From JAKGBX01 sp965366835 (lineage in GTDB: Bacteria > Pseudomonadota > Alphaproteobacteria > Rhodobacterales > Rhodobacteraceae), in the NCBI GenBank assembly GCA_965366835.1, contig CBDUGF010000004.1, forward strand, positions 1-64,000: DNA of 64,000 nt. The letters are read 5' to 3'. The position numbers and the translations under genes were made by a program. Positions 46,675-55,287 of the stretch are shown here, in pieces (positions within the stretch are counted from its first letter, which is position 1; each line of letters starts with the position of its first letter). The notes beneath the pieces are model-generated. The model did no database searches. It worked only from the letters and a program-made list of their open reading frames with translations, and was not told where the DNA came from.

Positions 46675-47978
46675 TGGATGCGCGCCGGATCATCGCCCAT
46701 CTGCGCGACGGGATAACCCCGACGCGCGAAGAATTGAGATGGTTTGCCAATGGGTTGGCGGATCGCTCGGTCTCGGATGCGCAGGCCGGGGCGTTTGCCA
46801 TGGCGGCGCTGTTGAAGGGCTTGGGCGAAGAGGGGCGCGTGGCGCTGACGCTGGCGATGCGCGACAGCGGCGATGTGCTGACATGGGATCTCGACAAGCC
46901 GGTGCTCGACAAGCATTCGACCGGCGGGGTGGGCGATTGTGTTTCGCTTGTGCTGGCCCCGGCGCTGGCGGTGTGCGGCGCCTATGTGCCGATGATTTCG
47001 GGGCGCGGGCTGGGCCATACCGGCGGCACGCTCGACAAGATCGAGGCGATTGCCGGCCTGCGCACCGATCTCGACGAGGCGCAATTCCGCAGGGTGGTGA
47101 AGGAGGCGGGGGCGGCGATTGTTTCGGCCTCGGCCCATATCGCGCCCGCCGACAAGCGGCTCTATGCGATCCGTGATGTGACCGCGACGGTGGAGAGCCT
47201 CGATCTGATCACCGCCTCGATCCTGTCGAAGAAGCTGGCGGCGGGGCTGGAGGGGTTGGTGCTGGATGTGAAGCTGGGTTCTGGCGCGTTCATGAAGACG
47301 CCCGAGAAGGCGCGCACGCTGGCTGGGTCGCTGGTCAGCACCGCCAATGCCGCCGGCTGCCCGACCACGGCGATCATTTCGGACATGAACCAGCCGCTGG
47401 TGCCTTCCTTAGGCAATGCGCTGGAGGTGGCGGAGGTGATGCGGGTCTTGACCGGGGGCAAGGGCGGGGCGATGGCCGAGCTTTCGGCGGCGCTGGGCGG
47501 CGTGGTTCTGGCCAATGCCGGGGTCTGCGACGATGTGCAGGCGGGGGCCGATGCGATTGCCGAAAGCATCCGCGATGGCCGCGCGGCGGAGGCGTTTGGG
47601 CGGATGATCGCGGCGCAGGGCGGGCCGGTGCAATTCGTCGAGAGCTGGGCGCGGTTCCTGCCCGAGGCGACGGTGATCCGCGAGGTCGTGGCGCGCGAAG
47701 ACGGCTATATCGCCGCCTATGACGGCGAGGCGCTGGGGCTTTGCGTGGTCGGGCTTGGCGGCGGGCGGCAGGTGGAGGGCGATGTGATCGACCCGTCGGT
47801 CGGCCTGTCGGACCTGTTGCCGCTGGGCGCGAAGGTCGAAAAAGGCCAGCCGATCGCGCGGATCCATGCGGCGCGCGAGGATGCGGCGGCGCGGGCCGAG
47901 ACGGAGCTGCGCGCGGCGCTGACGATCGGGCCGCGCAAGCCGGAAGTGCCGCCGCTCATTCACGAGAGGGTCGGGTGA
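46674..47978 (+). CDS. deoA: Thymidine phosphorylase
   Basis: Phosphorolysis of thymidine and deoxyuridine to the base and 2-deoxyribose-1-phosphate. 434 residues. N-terminal RIIAHLRDGITPTREELRWF, phosphate-binding KHSTGGVGDCVSL near residue 81-93, and the SGRGLGHTGGTLDKIEAI signature near 108-125. Its product feeds deoB. Its start overlaps the cdd stop by one base. Confidence 0.97.
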   Translation: MDARRIIAHLRDGITPTREELRWFANGLADRSVSDAQAGAFAMAALLKGLGEEGRVALTLAMRDSGDVLTWDLDKPVLDKHSTGGVGDCVSLVLAPALAVCGAYVPMISGRGLGHTGGTLDKIEAIAGLRTDLDEAQFRRVVKEAGAAIVSASAHIAPADKRLYAIRDVTATVESLDLITASILSKKLAAGLEGLVLDVKLGSGAFMKTPEKARTLAGSLVSTANAAGCPTTAIISDMNQPLVPSLGNALEVAEVMRVLTGGKGGAMAELSAALGGVVLANAGVCDDVQAGADAIAESIRDGRAAEAFGRMIAAQGGPVQFVESWARFLPEATVIREVVAREDGYIAAYDGEALGLCVVGLGGGRQVEGDVIDPSVGLSDLLPLGAKVEKGQPIARIHAAREDAAARAETELRAALTIGPRKPEVPPLIHERVG

Positions 47979-48104
47979 TGGGCGGGTTGGCGAAAGCTTT
48001 GAGAGCAGCGTCTGCCTGGGTAGGCGTTTTGGGGTGCCATGATGACGTGGTCGCCGCGGTTGCTGAAACGCGCGAACGCCGCAACCAATCGAAACTGCGA
48101 AAAA

Positions 48105-48130
48105 GCGCCTGCCGGGGGGCAGGCAGGCGC
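48105..48130 (-). terminator. GCGCC hairpin repeat between deoA and deoB, terminator-like on the opposite strand
   Basis: GCGCCTGCC (48105-48113) pairs with GGCAGGCGC (48122-48130). On the minus strand the stem is followed by TTTTTC, a terminator signature, yet both flanking genes read plus. The right flank TGCCCGGCG matches the element at 40130-40156. This suggests a repeated element dropped into the operon, or antisense transcription ending here. Confidence 0.6.
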
Positions 48131-48177
48131 TGCCCGGCGTTGCCGCCGCGCGGAGCATTTACTCAAGCATCGACACC

Positions 48178-49383
48178 ATGACCCGCGCCTTCCTGATCGT
48201 GATGGATTCCGCCGGGATCGGCGGCGCGCCGGATGCGGACCGGTTTTTCAATGGCACCCTGCCCGATACCGGCGCCTGCACGCTGGGCCATATCGCGCAG
48301 ACCTGCGCGGCCGGAAAGGCGGAAGAGGGCCGCAGCGGGCCGCTTGCCGTTCCAAATCTGGCAGCGCTGGGGCTGGGCGATGCGATCAGGCTGGCCAGCG
48401 GCGAGGAGACCGGCCTGCCCGGGGCCAGCACCGGACGTTGGGGCGCGGCGACGGAAATCTCAAAGGGCAAGGACACGCCTTCGGGCCATTGGGAAATCGC
48501 CGGGGTTCCGGTGCCGTGGGACTGGCATTTCTTCCCCGATGAAGACCCGGCGATTCCCGATGATCTGCTGGCGCTGATCCGCGACGCGGCGGGCACCAAG
48601 GGCACGCTGGGCAATGCCCATGCCTCGGGCACCGAAGTGATCGAGCGGCTGGGGCAGAAGAGCATCGAGACCGGCTGGCCCATCGTCTATACTTCGGCCG
48701 ACAGCGTGGTGCAGATCGCCGCCCACGAGGAGCATTTCGGGCGCGACCGGCTGATCGCGCTGTGCAAGGCCGTCGCCCCGGCCTTTCATGCGCTGCGGGT
48801 CGGGCGGGTAATCGCGCGGCCTTTCATCGGGCAAGAGGGCGATTTCCAGCGCACGCCGCATCGCAAGGATTTCGCCATTGCGCCCCCTGCCCCGACCTTG
48901 CTGGACTGGGCGCAGGGCGCCGGGCGCGCCACCCATGCCATCGGCAAGATCGGCGATATCTTCTCGATGCGCGGGATCGACACATATGCAAAAGGTACGG
49001 ATGCCGATCTGATGGCCGATCTCGCCCGGCAGGTGGAGCAGGCCGAAGACGGCAGCCTGACCTTCGCCAATTTCGTCGAGTTCGATACGCAATACGGCCA
49101 TCGGCGCGATGTGTCGGGCTATGCGCGCGCGCTGGAATGGTTCGACGGCGAGTTGGGCAAATTGCTGCCCCGGCTCAGGGATGGCGACATGCTGCTGATC
49201 ACCGCCGATCACGGCAACGATCCGACATGGGACGGCACCGATCATACCCGCGAACGGGTGCCTGTTTTGATTGCTGGCAAGGGGGCGGGCAGCGTCGGGC
49301 TGGTGGGGTTTGCCGATATCGGCGCCAGCGTGGCGGATCATCTGGGACTGTCTGAGCGCGGCGCGGGGAAAAGCTTCTTATGA
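48178..49383 (+). CDS. deoB: Phosphopentomutase
   Basis: Interconverts (deoxy)ribose-1-phosphate and -5-phosphate; alkaline-phosphatase-superfamily enzyme with two manganese ions. The 401 residues start MTRAFLIVMDSAGIGGAPDA, with the metal Asp in VMDSAGIG, KDTPSGHWEIAG in the middle and DHGNDPTWDGTDHTRE at the metal site near the end. No strong ribosome site is visible before the ATG. Overlaps the add start by 4 bases. Confidence 0.97.
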   Translation: MTRAFLIVMDSAGIGGAPDADRFFNGTLPDTGACTLGHIAQTCAAGKAEEGRSGPLAVPNLAALGLGDAIRLASGEETGLPGASTGRWGAATEISKGKDTPSGHWEIAGVPVPWDWHFFPDEDPAIPDDLLALIRDAAGTKGTLGNAHASGTEVIERLGQKSIETGWPIVYTSADSVVQIAAHEEHFGRDRLIALCKAVAPAFHALRVGRVIARPFIGQEGDFQRTPHRKDFAIAPPAPTLLDWAQGAGRATHAIGKIGDIFSMRGIDTYAKGTDADLMADLARQVEQAEDGSLTFANFVEFDTQYGHRRDVSGYARALEWFDGELGKLLPRLRDGDMLLITADHGNDPTWDGTDHTRERVPVLIAGKGAGSVGLVGFADIGASVADHLGLSERGAGKSFL

Positions 49384-50366
49384 GTTGGCGAGACTTTCCC
49401 AAGATCGAGTTGCATCTGCATCTGGAAGGCGCCGCGCCGCCCGCATTCATTCGCGGGCTGGCGCAGGAAAAGAGCATTGATATCTCGCGCATCTTTGCCG
49501 AGGACGGCTCTTATGCGTTTCGCGATTTCGGCCATTTCCTGCAAGTCTACGAGGCCGCGACCAGCGTATTGACCGGCCCGCGCGATTACGGCCGGCTGAC
49601 CGCGGCGATCCTGGAGGAACTGGCCAGCCATGGCGTGATCTATGCAGAAGCCTTCCTGTCGCCCGATTTCTGCGGTGGCGGCGATGTATCGGCATGGCGC
49701 GATTATCTGGGCGAGATCGAGGATGCGGCGGCGCGGGCGGAGAAAATCCATGGCATCATCCTCAAGGGCATCATCACCAATATCCGCCATTTCGGCCCTG
49801 AGGCGGCGCGGCCCATCGCCATCTGTGCCGCCGAGACGGCGGGCGATTTCATTCGCGGCTATGGCATGGGCGGCGACGAGAGCGTCGGCAAGCAGGGCGA
49901 TTACGTCTGGGCCTTCGATTGCGCCCGCGAGGCCGGCTTGCGCCTGACCACCCATGCCGGGGAATGGGGCGGGGCGGAGAGCGTGCGCCAGGCGCTGGAT
50001 GATCTCAAGGTCGAGCGGATCGGCCATGGCATCGGTGCCGCCACCGATCCGGCGCTGGTCGAGCGGCTGGTCGAGGATAGCATCACGCTGGAGGTCTGCC
50101 CGGGCTCGAACGTGGCGCTGGGAATTTTCCCGTCTTTCGCGGCGCACCCTCTGGCAAAGCTGCGCGAGGCCGGGGTAAAGGTGTGTGTAAGCACCGACGA
50201 TCCGCCGTTCTTTCACACCTCGATGACGCGGGAATACGAGGAGCTGGCCCGCGCCTATGGCTGGGGCGCGGCGGAATTTGGCGAATTGAACGACACCGCG
50301 CTGGCGGCGGCCTTTTGCAGCGAGCCGACGCGCGCGCACCTGAAAGAAAAGCTGGAGGCCACATGA
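49380..50366 (+). CDS. add: Adenosine deaminase
   Basis: Zinc hydrolase converting adenosine to inosine. The 328 residues have the metal-binding LHLHLEGAAPPAF near residue 10-22, the HAGEWGG (catalytic His/Glu region) near 192, and the C-terminal STDDPPFFHTSMT. The N-terminal WRDFPKIELHLHLEGA is as expected. Coupled to deoB and upp through 4-base overlaps. Confidence 0.95.
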   Translation: MSWRDFPKIELHLHLEGAAPPAFIRGLAQEKSIDISRIFAEDGSYAFRDFGHFLQVYEAATSVLTGPRDYGRLTAAILEELASHGVIYAEAFLSPDFCGGGDVSAWRDYLGEIEDAAARAEKIHGIILKGIITNIRHFGPEAARPIAICAAETAGDFIRGYGMGGDESVGKQGDYVWAFDCAREAGLRLTTHAGEWGGAESVRQALDDLKVERIGHGIGAATDPALVERLVEDSITLEVCPGSNVALGIFPSFAAHPLAKLREAGVKVCVSTDDPPFFHTSMTREYEELARAYGWGAAEFGELNDTALAAAFCSEPTRAHLKEKLEAT

Positions 50367-51007
50367 CCCACGATCTGAAAGACCATCTGACCATCGTCAA
50401 GCATCCGCTGGTGCAGCACAAGCTGACGCTGATGCGCGAGAAGGACACCTCGACCGCGGTGTTCCGCCAGCTTTTACGCGAGATCAGCCAGCTTCTGGCC
50501 TATGAGGTGACACGCAACCTGCCGATGACGACGAAATCCATCGACACGCCGCTCTGCGAGATGGATGCGCCGACGCTGGCGGGCCGCAAGCTGGCGCTGA
50601 TCTCGATCCTGCGCGCCGGGAACGGGCTTCTGGACGGGATGCTCGAGCTGGTGCCCTCGGCGCGGGTCGGGTTTGTCGGGCTTTACCGCGACGAGGCGAC
50701 GCTGCAACCGGTGCAGTATTACTTCAAGGTGCCGTCGCAGCTCGACGAGCGGCTGGTGATCGCGGTCGATCCGATGCTGGCCACCGGCAACAGCTCGGTC
50801 GCGGCGATTGACCTTTTGAAAGGCGCCGGAGCCAGGAACATCCGGTTCTTGTGCCTGCTGGCGGCTCCCGAGGGGGTGGCGCGGATGAAAGAGGCGCATC
50901 CGGATGTGCCGATCGTCACCGCCGCGCTCGACAAGCAGCTCAACGAGAAAGGCTATATCGTACCCGGGCTTGGCGATGCGGGCGACCGAATGTTCGGCAC
51001 CAAGTAA
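50363..51007 (+). CDS. upp: Uracil phosphoribosyltransferase
   Basis: Salvages uracil to UMP with PRPP. I chose the ATG at 50363, which overlaps the add stop and gives 214 residues (MTHDLKDHLTIVKHPLVQHK); the frame stays open 180 bases upstream. The PRPP-binding loop is AVDPMLATGNSSVAAIDLL near residues 128-146 and the C terminus is PGLGDAGDRMFGTK, the uracil-binding end. Last gene of the salvage operon. Confidence 0.97.
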   Translation: MTHDLKDHLTIVKHPLVQHKLTLMREKDTSTAVFRQLLREISQLLAYEVTRNLPMTTKSIDTPLCEMDAPTLAGRKLALISILRAGNGLLDGMLELVPSARVGFVGLYRDEATLQPVQYYFKVPSQLDERLVIAVDPMLATGNSSVAAIDLLKGAGARNIRFLCLLAAPEGVARMKEAHPDVPIVTAALDKQLNEKGYIVPGLGDAGDRMFGTK

Positions 51008-51076
51008 CCAATGCTAAATAAATTGTGGATAGTTTGAAGATTGAACGGCGAAGCGGCTTTACTCACTAGTCGCAAT

Positions 51077-51106
51077 GGGGCAATCTGCCCCTACATCTTG
51101 TGGGGG
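51077..51106 (+). promoter_or_regulatory. Two mutually exclusive leader hairpins before the SPOR-protein gene
   Basis: GGGGCA-ATC-TGCCCC (51077-51091) and CCCCTACA-TCT-TGTGGGGG (51088-51106, one G-T pair) share the CCCC stretch, so only one can form at a time. The second sequesters the GGGGG that is the only ribosome-site candidate before the ATG at 51113. A translational switch or RNA thermometer is possible. Confidence 0.4.
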
Positions 51107-51112
51107 CAAGAC

Positions 51113-52537
51113 ATGAAAATGACAAGAGTTCTGGCGATCTGTGTGATCGCGCTATCCATGGGCCTGATGAACGCCCAAGCCAAAACGCTGCGCGAAGCCG
51201 AGGTTCCGGCCGAATTTCCACCGGCTTCCTACACCGGCAAGCAATATGTCGACAGCCGCGGCTGCGTCTATATCCGCGCCGGTATCGACGGGCTGACCAA
51301 TTGGGTGCCGCGTGTGACGCGCAGCCGGGAGGTGCTGTGCGGTTATCAGCCCAGCCTGGCCAAGGCCGCGACGCAACCGGCGCCTGAACCGGCCAAACCG
51401 GTACCCGTGATTACGCCGAAACCCGAGGCCAAACCTGCTGCCGAACCGGCTGCTACACCGGTGCAGATCGTCTCGCCGAAGCCCAAGCCCGCGCGCGGCG
51501 CCAAGACGGCCCCGGTCAAGGCCAAGCCGGTGATGGCCAAACCGGTCGCACCGGCGCCGCAGCCTGTCCGCAAGGTGGTGCAGGTCGCTCCCGCGCAGCC
51601 GGTGGCGCCTGCTGTCGTTGCCAAACCCGCGGCCGCCGCGAGCCAGGCCCGGCGTGTCGCCGCTCCGACGCAAACAACCTCCTGCCCCGGGGTCACCGGG
51701 GTCAGCCGCTATTATGCCGGGGTCAGCCGCGACGGATTGCCGGTACGCTGCGGACCGCAGAGCGAACCCTATGTCACGGTGATACGCCGCGAAAACGTGA
51801 CCGTAATGCGCGGCGGCAAGCCTGTGGCCATGCAGCGCCGGGTGGTTCGCCAGGCGCCAGCTGTAGCCGCCACCCCGCCACGCCGCGCCACAGCGGCAAC
51901 GGTCGGCGGTCAGGTACGGGTGGTGCCACGCCATGTCTGGGAAAAGCAGCAGGCCTCGAAGGTGGACGATCCGATCCCCGAGGGCTACCGTGCGGCCTGG
52001 AACGACGACCGGCTCAACAAACAGCGTGCGCATCAGACGTTTGACGGCATCTATGCCTCGGGGCTGGCCTGGACCCGCACCGTGCCGCGCAAGCTCTATG
52101 TCCGCTCGACCGGGCTGGTGGTGACGCATAAATATCCCGGGCTGATCTACCCCTATCACAGCTACGCCGAAATGCAGGCAGCGGGCTATGACAGGCCGCT
52201 CCATGAACCTGCGATCAAGAGCGCGCCCGCGCGCAAGGTGGTACGCAGGGCGGCGCCGAAACAGGCCGTCGTGGCAACCAAATCAGTCAAGCGTGCAGCC
52301 CCTGCGGCGCCTGCCAGGGGCCGGTTCGTGCAGGTCGGCACCTTCGGGGTGGAGGCCAATGCGCGGCGCAGCGCGGCGCGTCTGCAAAGCATTGGCCTGC
52401 CGGCACGGCTGGGCAACCTGACCAAGGGCGGCAAGACCTATCGCATCGTTCTGGCGGGGCCGTTCGCGCCCGAACAGCTGGGTGCGGCGCTGAACAAGGC
52501 CCGGCGCGCCGGCTTCAGCGACGCCTTCGTGCGGTAA
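51113..52537 (+). CDS. SPOR-domain protein with signal peptide
   Basis: Predicted periplasmic protein that recognises denuded peptidoglycan at the division site. The 474 residues start with a signal peptide (MKMTRVLAICVIALSMGLMN, cleavage near AQA). A conserved N-terminal segment carries SRGCVYIRAGIDGLTNWVPR. A long linker rich in P, A, K and V runs from about 80 to 195. A second Cys-containing segment shows VSRYYAGVSRDGLPVRCG, and the C-terminal SPOR domain runs from RGRFVQVGTFGVEANARRSA to the end. The ATG at 51113 fits the signal peptide. Confidence 0.88.
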   Translation: MKMTRVLAICVIALSMGLMNAQAKTLREAEVPAEFPPASYTGKQYVDSRGCVYIRAGIDGLTNWVPRVTRSREVLCGYQPSLAKAATQPAPEPAKPVPVITPKPEAKPAAEPAATPVQIVSPKPKPARGAKTAPVKAKPVMAKPVAPAPQPVRKVVQVAPAQPVAPAVVAKPAAAASQARRVAAPTQTTSCPGVTGVSRYYAGVSRDGLPVRCGPQSEPYVTVIRRENVTVMRGGKPVAMQRRVVRQAPAVAATPPRRATAATVGGQVRVVPRHVWEKQQASKVDDPIPEGYRAAWNDDRLNKQRAHQTFDGIYASGLAWTRTVPRKLYVRSTGLVVTHKYPGLIYPYHSYAEMQAAGYDRPLHEPAIKSAPARKVVRRAAPKQAVVATKSVKRAAPAAPARGRFVQVGTFGVEANARRSAARLQSIGLPARLGNLTKGGKTYRIVLAGPFAPEQLGAALNKARRAGFSDAFVR

Positions 52538-52564
52538 GGTTTCGACCATGAAACACTGGCACAG

Positions 52565-52586
52565 GGCGGGGTTCTCCCCGCCTTTT
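52565..52586 (+). terminator. Rho-independent terminator of the SPOR gene
   Basis: GGCGGGG-TTCT-CCCCGCC followed by TTTT (52565-52586), 28 bases after the stop. Perfect 7-pair GC stem and T-run. Confidence 0.9.
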
Positions 52587-52607
52587 GCTTGCCGGAGGGG
52601 CAGTCGC

Positions 52608-53033
52608 TCAGACCAGCCCGCGCCATTTCAGCACCAGGATCACCAGTGCCACGATGGCCAGGAGATTGAATGCCAGGCTGCCCATGAGGCCGAGCCAGAA
52701 ATCCTTGCGCCTTTCCTTCGGGTCGATCGCGTCGAGATGGCGGGCGATCCGGTCATGCGCCGCCTTTACCGCCGCCGCATCGACCCGTTTGCGCAGCTTT
52801 GGGTGACTGTCGAACTCGACCGCCTTGTCGATCAGCGCGACGTCTTGCGCCAGCGGTTTCGACACGCCGCCCGCGGCCCGGCGCAGGCGTTTGAGCAGCG
52901 GCCCGCGGCGCTGGCCAAAGCCTTTTTGCAGCCGGGTGTCGATATCGGCGGCGAGCCGGGAAATGTCGGTCGATTCGCTCATGAGCGCCACGATATCGGC
53001 TTTCTGAGGGGGGCGAAACGCACCGATTGCCAT
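52608..53033 (-). CDS. Hypothetical protein with one C-terminal membrane segment
   Basis: 141 residues if the ATG at 53033 is used (GGGGAG site 7 bases upstream); an ATG at 52982 would give 124. The first two thirds are charged and helical (DISRLAADIDTRLQKGFGQR and KRVDAAAVKAAHDRIARHLD), then a membrane segment of about 20 residues (LMGSLAFNLLAIVALVILVL) close to the C terminus. It looks tail-anchored. No family recognised. The start is only 38 bases from the divergent hydrolase gene, over a GC palindrome. Confidence 0.75.
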   Translation of the reverse strand: MAIGAFRPPQKADIVALMSESTDISRLAADIDTRLQKGFGQRRGPLLKRLRRAAGGVSKPLAQDVALIDKAVEFDSHPKLRKRVDAAAVKAAHDRIARHLDAIDPKERRKDFWLGLMGSLAFNLLAIVALVILVLKWRGLV

Positions 53034-53041
53034 CGCTTGCT

Positions 53042-53055
53042 CCCCGGCGCCGGGG
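53042..53055. promoter_or_regulatory. Perfect GC palindrome CCCCGGCGCCGGGG between divergent starts
   Basis: 14-base palindrome in the 38-base space between the divergent starts at 53033 and 53072. Its left arm overlaps the ribosome-site candidate of the minus-strand gene. In a GC-rich genome this could be chance. Confidence 0.3.
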
Positions 53056-53071
53056 CCGCTATTGCTCGGGC

Positions 53072-53833
53072 ATGCTCAACACCCTGCATCAAGGCACCGA
53101 CGCCGCCACCGCCCCGCTGCTGATCGCCCATGGCCTGTTCGGCTCGGCACGCAATTGGGGCGTGATCGCAAAACGGCTGTCGAACGCGCGCCATGTGATC
53201 GCGGCGGATATGCGCAACCACGGCGCCTCGCCCTGGTTTGACAGCCACAGCTATGGTGACATGGCCGCCGATCTGGCCGAGGTGATCGCGGCTGAGGGCG
53301 GAGCGGCGGATGTGCTGGGCCATTCGATGGGCGGCAAGGCGGCGATGATGCTGGCACTTGAGCATCCAGAGCTTGTGAACCGGCTGATCGTGGCCGATAT
53401 CGCGCCGGTGCCCTACAGCCACCAGCAGCGCCACAATATCGAGGCGATGCGGGCGCTCGATCTGTCTGGGATCGAAAACCGCTCCGACGCGGGCGCGCAG
53501 CTTGCGCCCCGGCTGGAGGATCCGGCGCTGGCCGACTTCTTCCTGCAATCGCTCGATGTGGCGGGCAAGCGCTGGCGGCTCAATCTCGATGTGCTGGACC
53601 GCGAAATGGAAAAGATCCTGTCATTCCCGGACGTCGCGGGCTCGTTCGACAAGCCGGTGCTGTTCCTGTCAGGCGCCGAGAGCCCCTATGTCAGCCGCGA
53701 CCAGCGCCCGCAGATCAAGGCGCTGTTTCCGCAGGCGCGGTTCATGAAGATACCCGGCGCCGGCCATTGGCTGCATGCCGAAAAGCCGCGCGAATTCGAA
53801 GCCGCTGTGCGCGGCTGGCTCGATCACGCCTGA
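53072..53833 (+). CDS. Alpha/beta hydrolase (YbfF-like esterase)
   Basis: 253 residues from the ATG at 53072. An oxyanion-hole region PLLIAHGLFGSARNWG near the start, the nucleophile elbow VLGHSMGGKAAMMLAL with Ser near 90, and the catalytic His in GAGHWLHAEKPREF near the end are all present. Segment ADMRNHGASPW is typical of the YbfF group. The natural ester is unknown. Confidence 0.93.
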   Translation: MLNTLHQGTDAATAPLLIAHGLFGSARNWGVIAKRLSNARHVIAADMRNHGASPWFDSHSYGDMAADLAEVIAAEGGAADVLGHSMGGKAAMMLALEHPELVNRLIVADIAPVPYSHQQRHNIEAMRALDLSGIENRSDAGAQLAPRLEDPALADFFLQSLDVAGKRWRLNLDVLDREMEKILSFPDVAGSFDKPVLFLSGAESPYVSRDQRPQIKALFPQARFMKIPGAGHWLHAEKPREFEAAVRGWLDHA

Positions 53834-53852
53834 ACCCGCCCCGCAGTCCGGC

Positions 53853-54035
53853 TCAGAGGCTCTGGATTTTCTTGGCCAGGATCCAGCTCAGCGGCAGCGA
53901 CACCAGCCACCCCAACAGCGCCGCGATCACCAGCGGTTGCAGCGTGTCCCAGCCCACGGTCAGCGCGAAGACCATGGCGCTGCCGGCGAGTGTCGCGCCG
54001 ACGAACAGATGCACGATGAAAGCAAGCCGCAACAT
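53853..54035 (-). CDS. Small membrane protein, 60 residues
   Basis: Two predicted membrane helices (LAFIVHLFVGATLAGSAMVF and LVIAALLGWLVSLPLSWILA) joined by a short loop, with a lysine-containing C-terminal tail (KKIQSL). No known function. The start at 54035 has GGGA upstream. An FNR-type box lies 67 bases upstream, suggesting oxygen-responsive expression. Confidence 0.75.
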   Translation of the reverse strand: MLRLAFIVHLFVGATLAGSAMVFALTVGWDTLQPLVIAALLGWLVSLPLSWILAKKIQSL

Positions 54036-54101
54036 GGAGAGTCCCTTCCTTCAAACCCAAACATTCAGCGTGGAATTTGCCGCGGCGGCGGGGGGCTGTC
54101 C

Positions 54102-54115
54102 TTGATCTGCATCAG
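54102..54115. promoter_or_regulatory. FNR-type box TTGAT-CTGC-ATCAG
   Basis: Matches the FNR/FnrL consensus TTGAT-N4-ATCAA at 9 of 10 positions. It is 67 bases upstream of the small membrane protein gene (minus), a plausible activator position. No other FNR box was noticed in the window. Confidence 0.55.
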
Positions 54116-54163
54116 GTCAGGGCGCGGCGGCGGACATGGGTTTGTCAGGGGAGGCGGGCGCCC

Positions 54164-54583
54164 TCAGACCAGCTTGTTGAGAAGTGCGAGGAAACTGGCG
54201 CGTTCGGCTTTGCTCAGCGGCGCCAATGTCTCGTCGCTGATCCGGCGGCCGACCTCACGCATCCGCGCCAGCAGGGCGGCGCCTTCATCGGTGAGCGAAA
54301 TCAGCATGCGCCGCTTGTCGTCGGGGTCAGGCACCACCCGGGTCAGCCCCTTCGATCTCAGCCGGTCGGCGACGCCCTTGATCGTGGCCACGTCCATCGC
54401 CGCCAGCCGCCCGAGCCGGTTCTGCGAGACGCTGCCCTCCTCGCCGATCCGCACCAGCGCGGCGAATTGCTGGGCCGTCAGCCCGTCGAGCGTATGGGTC
54501 TGGAAGATCGCCGCATGGCGCTGGTTGGCCAGCCTGAGCAAGTATCCGACCTGGCTGTCGAGGGTATAGGGCGCGCCGGCCAT
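54164..54583 (-). CDS. MarR-family transcriptional regulator
   Basis: Winged-helix regulator, 139 residues from the ATG at 54583 (a TTG at 54589 would overlap livF). Visible: YTLDSQVGYLLRLANQRHAA dimerisation helix, DGLTAQQFAALVRIGEEG, the recognition region LGRLAAMDVATIKGVADRLR, and the beta-wing TRVVPDPDDKRRMLISLTDE. It follows livF on the same strand, so it is likely co-expressed with the transporter and catabolic genes and may respond to their substrate. Confidence 0.9.
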   Translation of the reverse strand: MAGAPYTLDSQVGYLLRLANQRHAAIFQTHTLDGLTAQQFAALVRIGEEGSVSQNRLGRLAAMDVATIKGVADRLRSKGLTRVVPDPDDKRRMLISLTDEGAALLARMREVGRRISDETLAPLSKAERASFLALLNKLV

Positions 54584-54585
54584 GC

Positions 54586-55287
54586 TCAAACCGCCAGGTA
54601 TTGCTGGCTGATCGCCGGGTTGGCATCAAGCTTGGCAAAGCTGCCCTCGAAGCGCAGCGTGCCTTTCTCGATGATGATCGCCCGGTCGGAAACGGCGCGC
54701 GCGAAATGCAGGTTCTGTTCGCTGAGCAACACCGACAGCCCCTCGCTCTTCAGCTCGCCGATCACCCGCGCCATCTGTTCCACGATCACCGGCGCGATGC
54801 CCTCGGAGGGTTCGTCGAGCAGCACGGCCTTGGGATTGCCCATCAGCGTGCGCGCGATGCTCAGCATCTGCTGTTCGCCGCCCGACAGCTGCTTGCCGAG
54901 ATTGCCGCGCCGCTCGGCCAGGTTGGGAAACAGCTCGAAAAGGTGTTCCCGGGTCCATTCCGGGGCGCCCTCGCGGCGCGGACGACGACCCACTTCGAGG
55001 TTTTCCTCGACCGTCAGATCGGGGAAGATCCGCCGCTCCTCGGGGACATAGCCGATCCCGGCACGGCAGATCATATGCGGCGCCAGCTTCATCAATGAGC
55101 GTCCGTCATAGCGGATCTCGCCCGCCTTGGCGGCGACCAGCCCCATGATGCATTTCATCGTCGTGGTCTTGCCGGCACCGTTGCGCCCGAGCAGCGCCAC
55201 CACCTCCTGCCCGGCCAGTTCGAGGCTCATCCCGTTCAGGATCTGGGCGCGGCCATAACGCGCGGTCAGGTTGTTGACCTCAAGCAT
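54586..55287 (-). CDS. livF: Branched-chain-amino-acid-type ABC transporter ATP-binding protein (LivF)
   Basis: One of the two ATPases of a HAAT-family importer. From the ATG at 55287 (GGAGGGTG upstream) it has 233 residues. Walker A is LLGRNGAGKTTTMKCIMG, the Q-loop FGYVPEERRIFPDLT region, the signature LSGGEQQMLSIARTL and Walker B VLLDEPSEG. It overlaps livG by 8 bases. The substrate is set by the binding protein, probably not leucine here. Confidence 0.92.
   Translation of the reverse strand: MLEVNNLTARYGRAQILNGMSLELAGQEVVALLGRNGAGKTTTMKCIMGLVAAKAGEIRYDGRSLMKLAPHMICRAGIGYVPEERRIFPDLTVEENLEVGRRPRREGAPEWTREHLFELFPNLAERRGNLGKQLSGGEQQMLSIARTLMGNPKAVLLDEPSEGIAPVIVEQMARVIGELKSEGLSVLLSEQNLHFARAVSDRAIIIEKGTLRFEGSFAKLDANPAISQQYLAV

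Noticed and set aside
54584..54589. TTG start for the MarR-family gene overlapping livF
   Set aside because: The ATG at 54583 is only two codons later and avoids the overlap.
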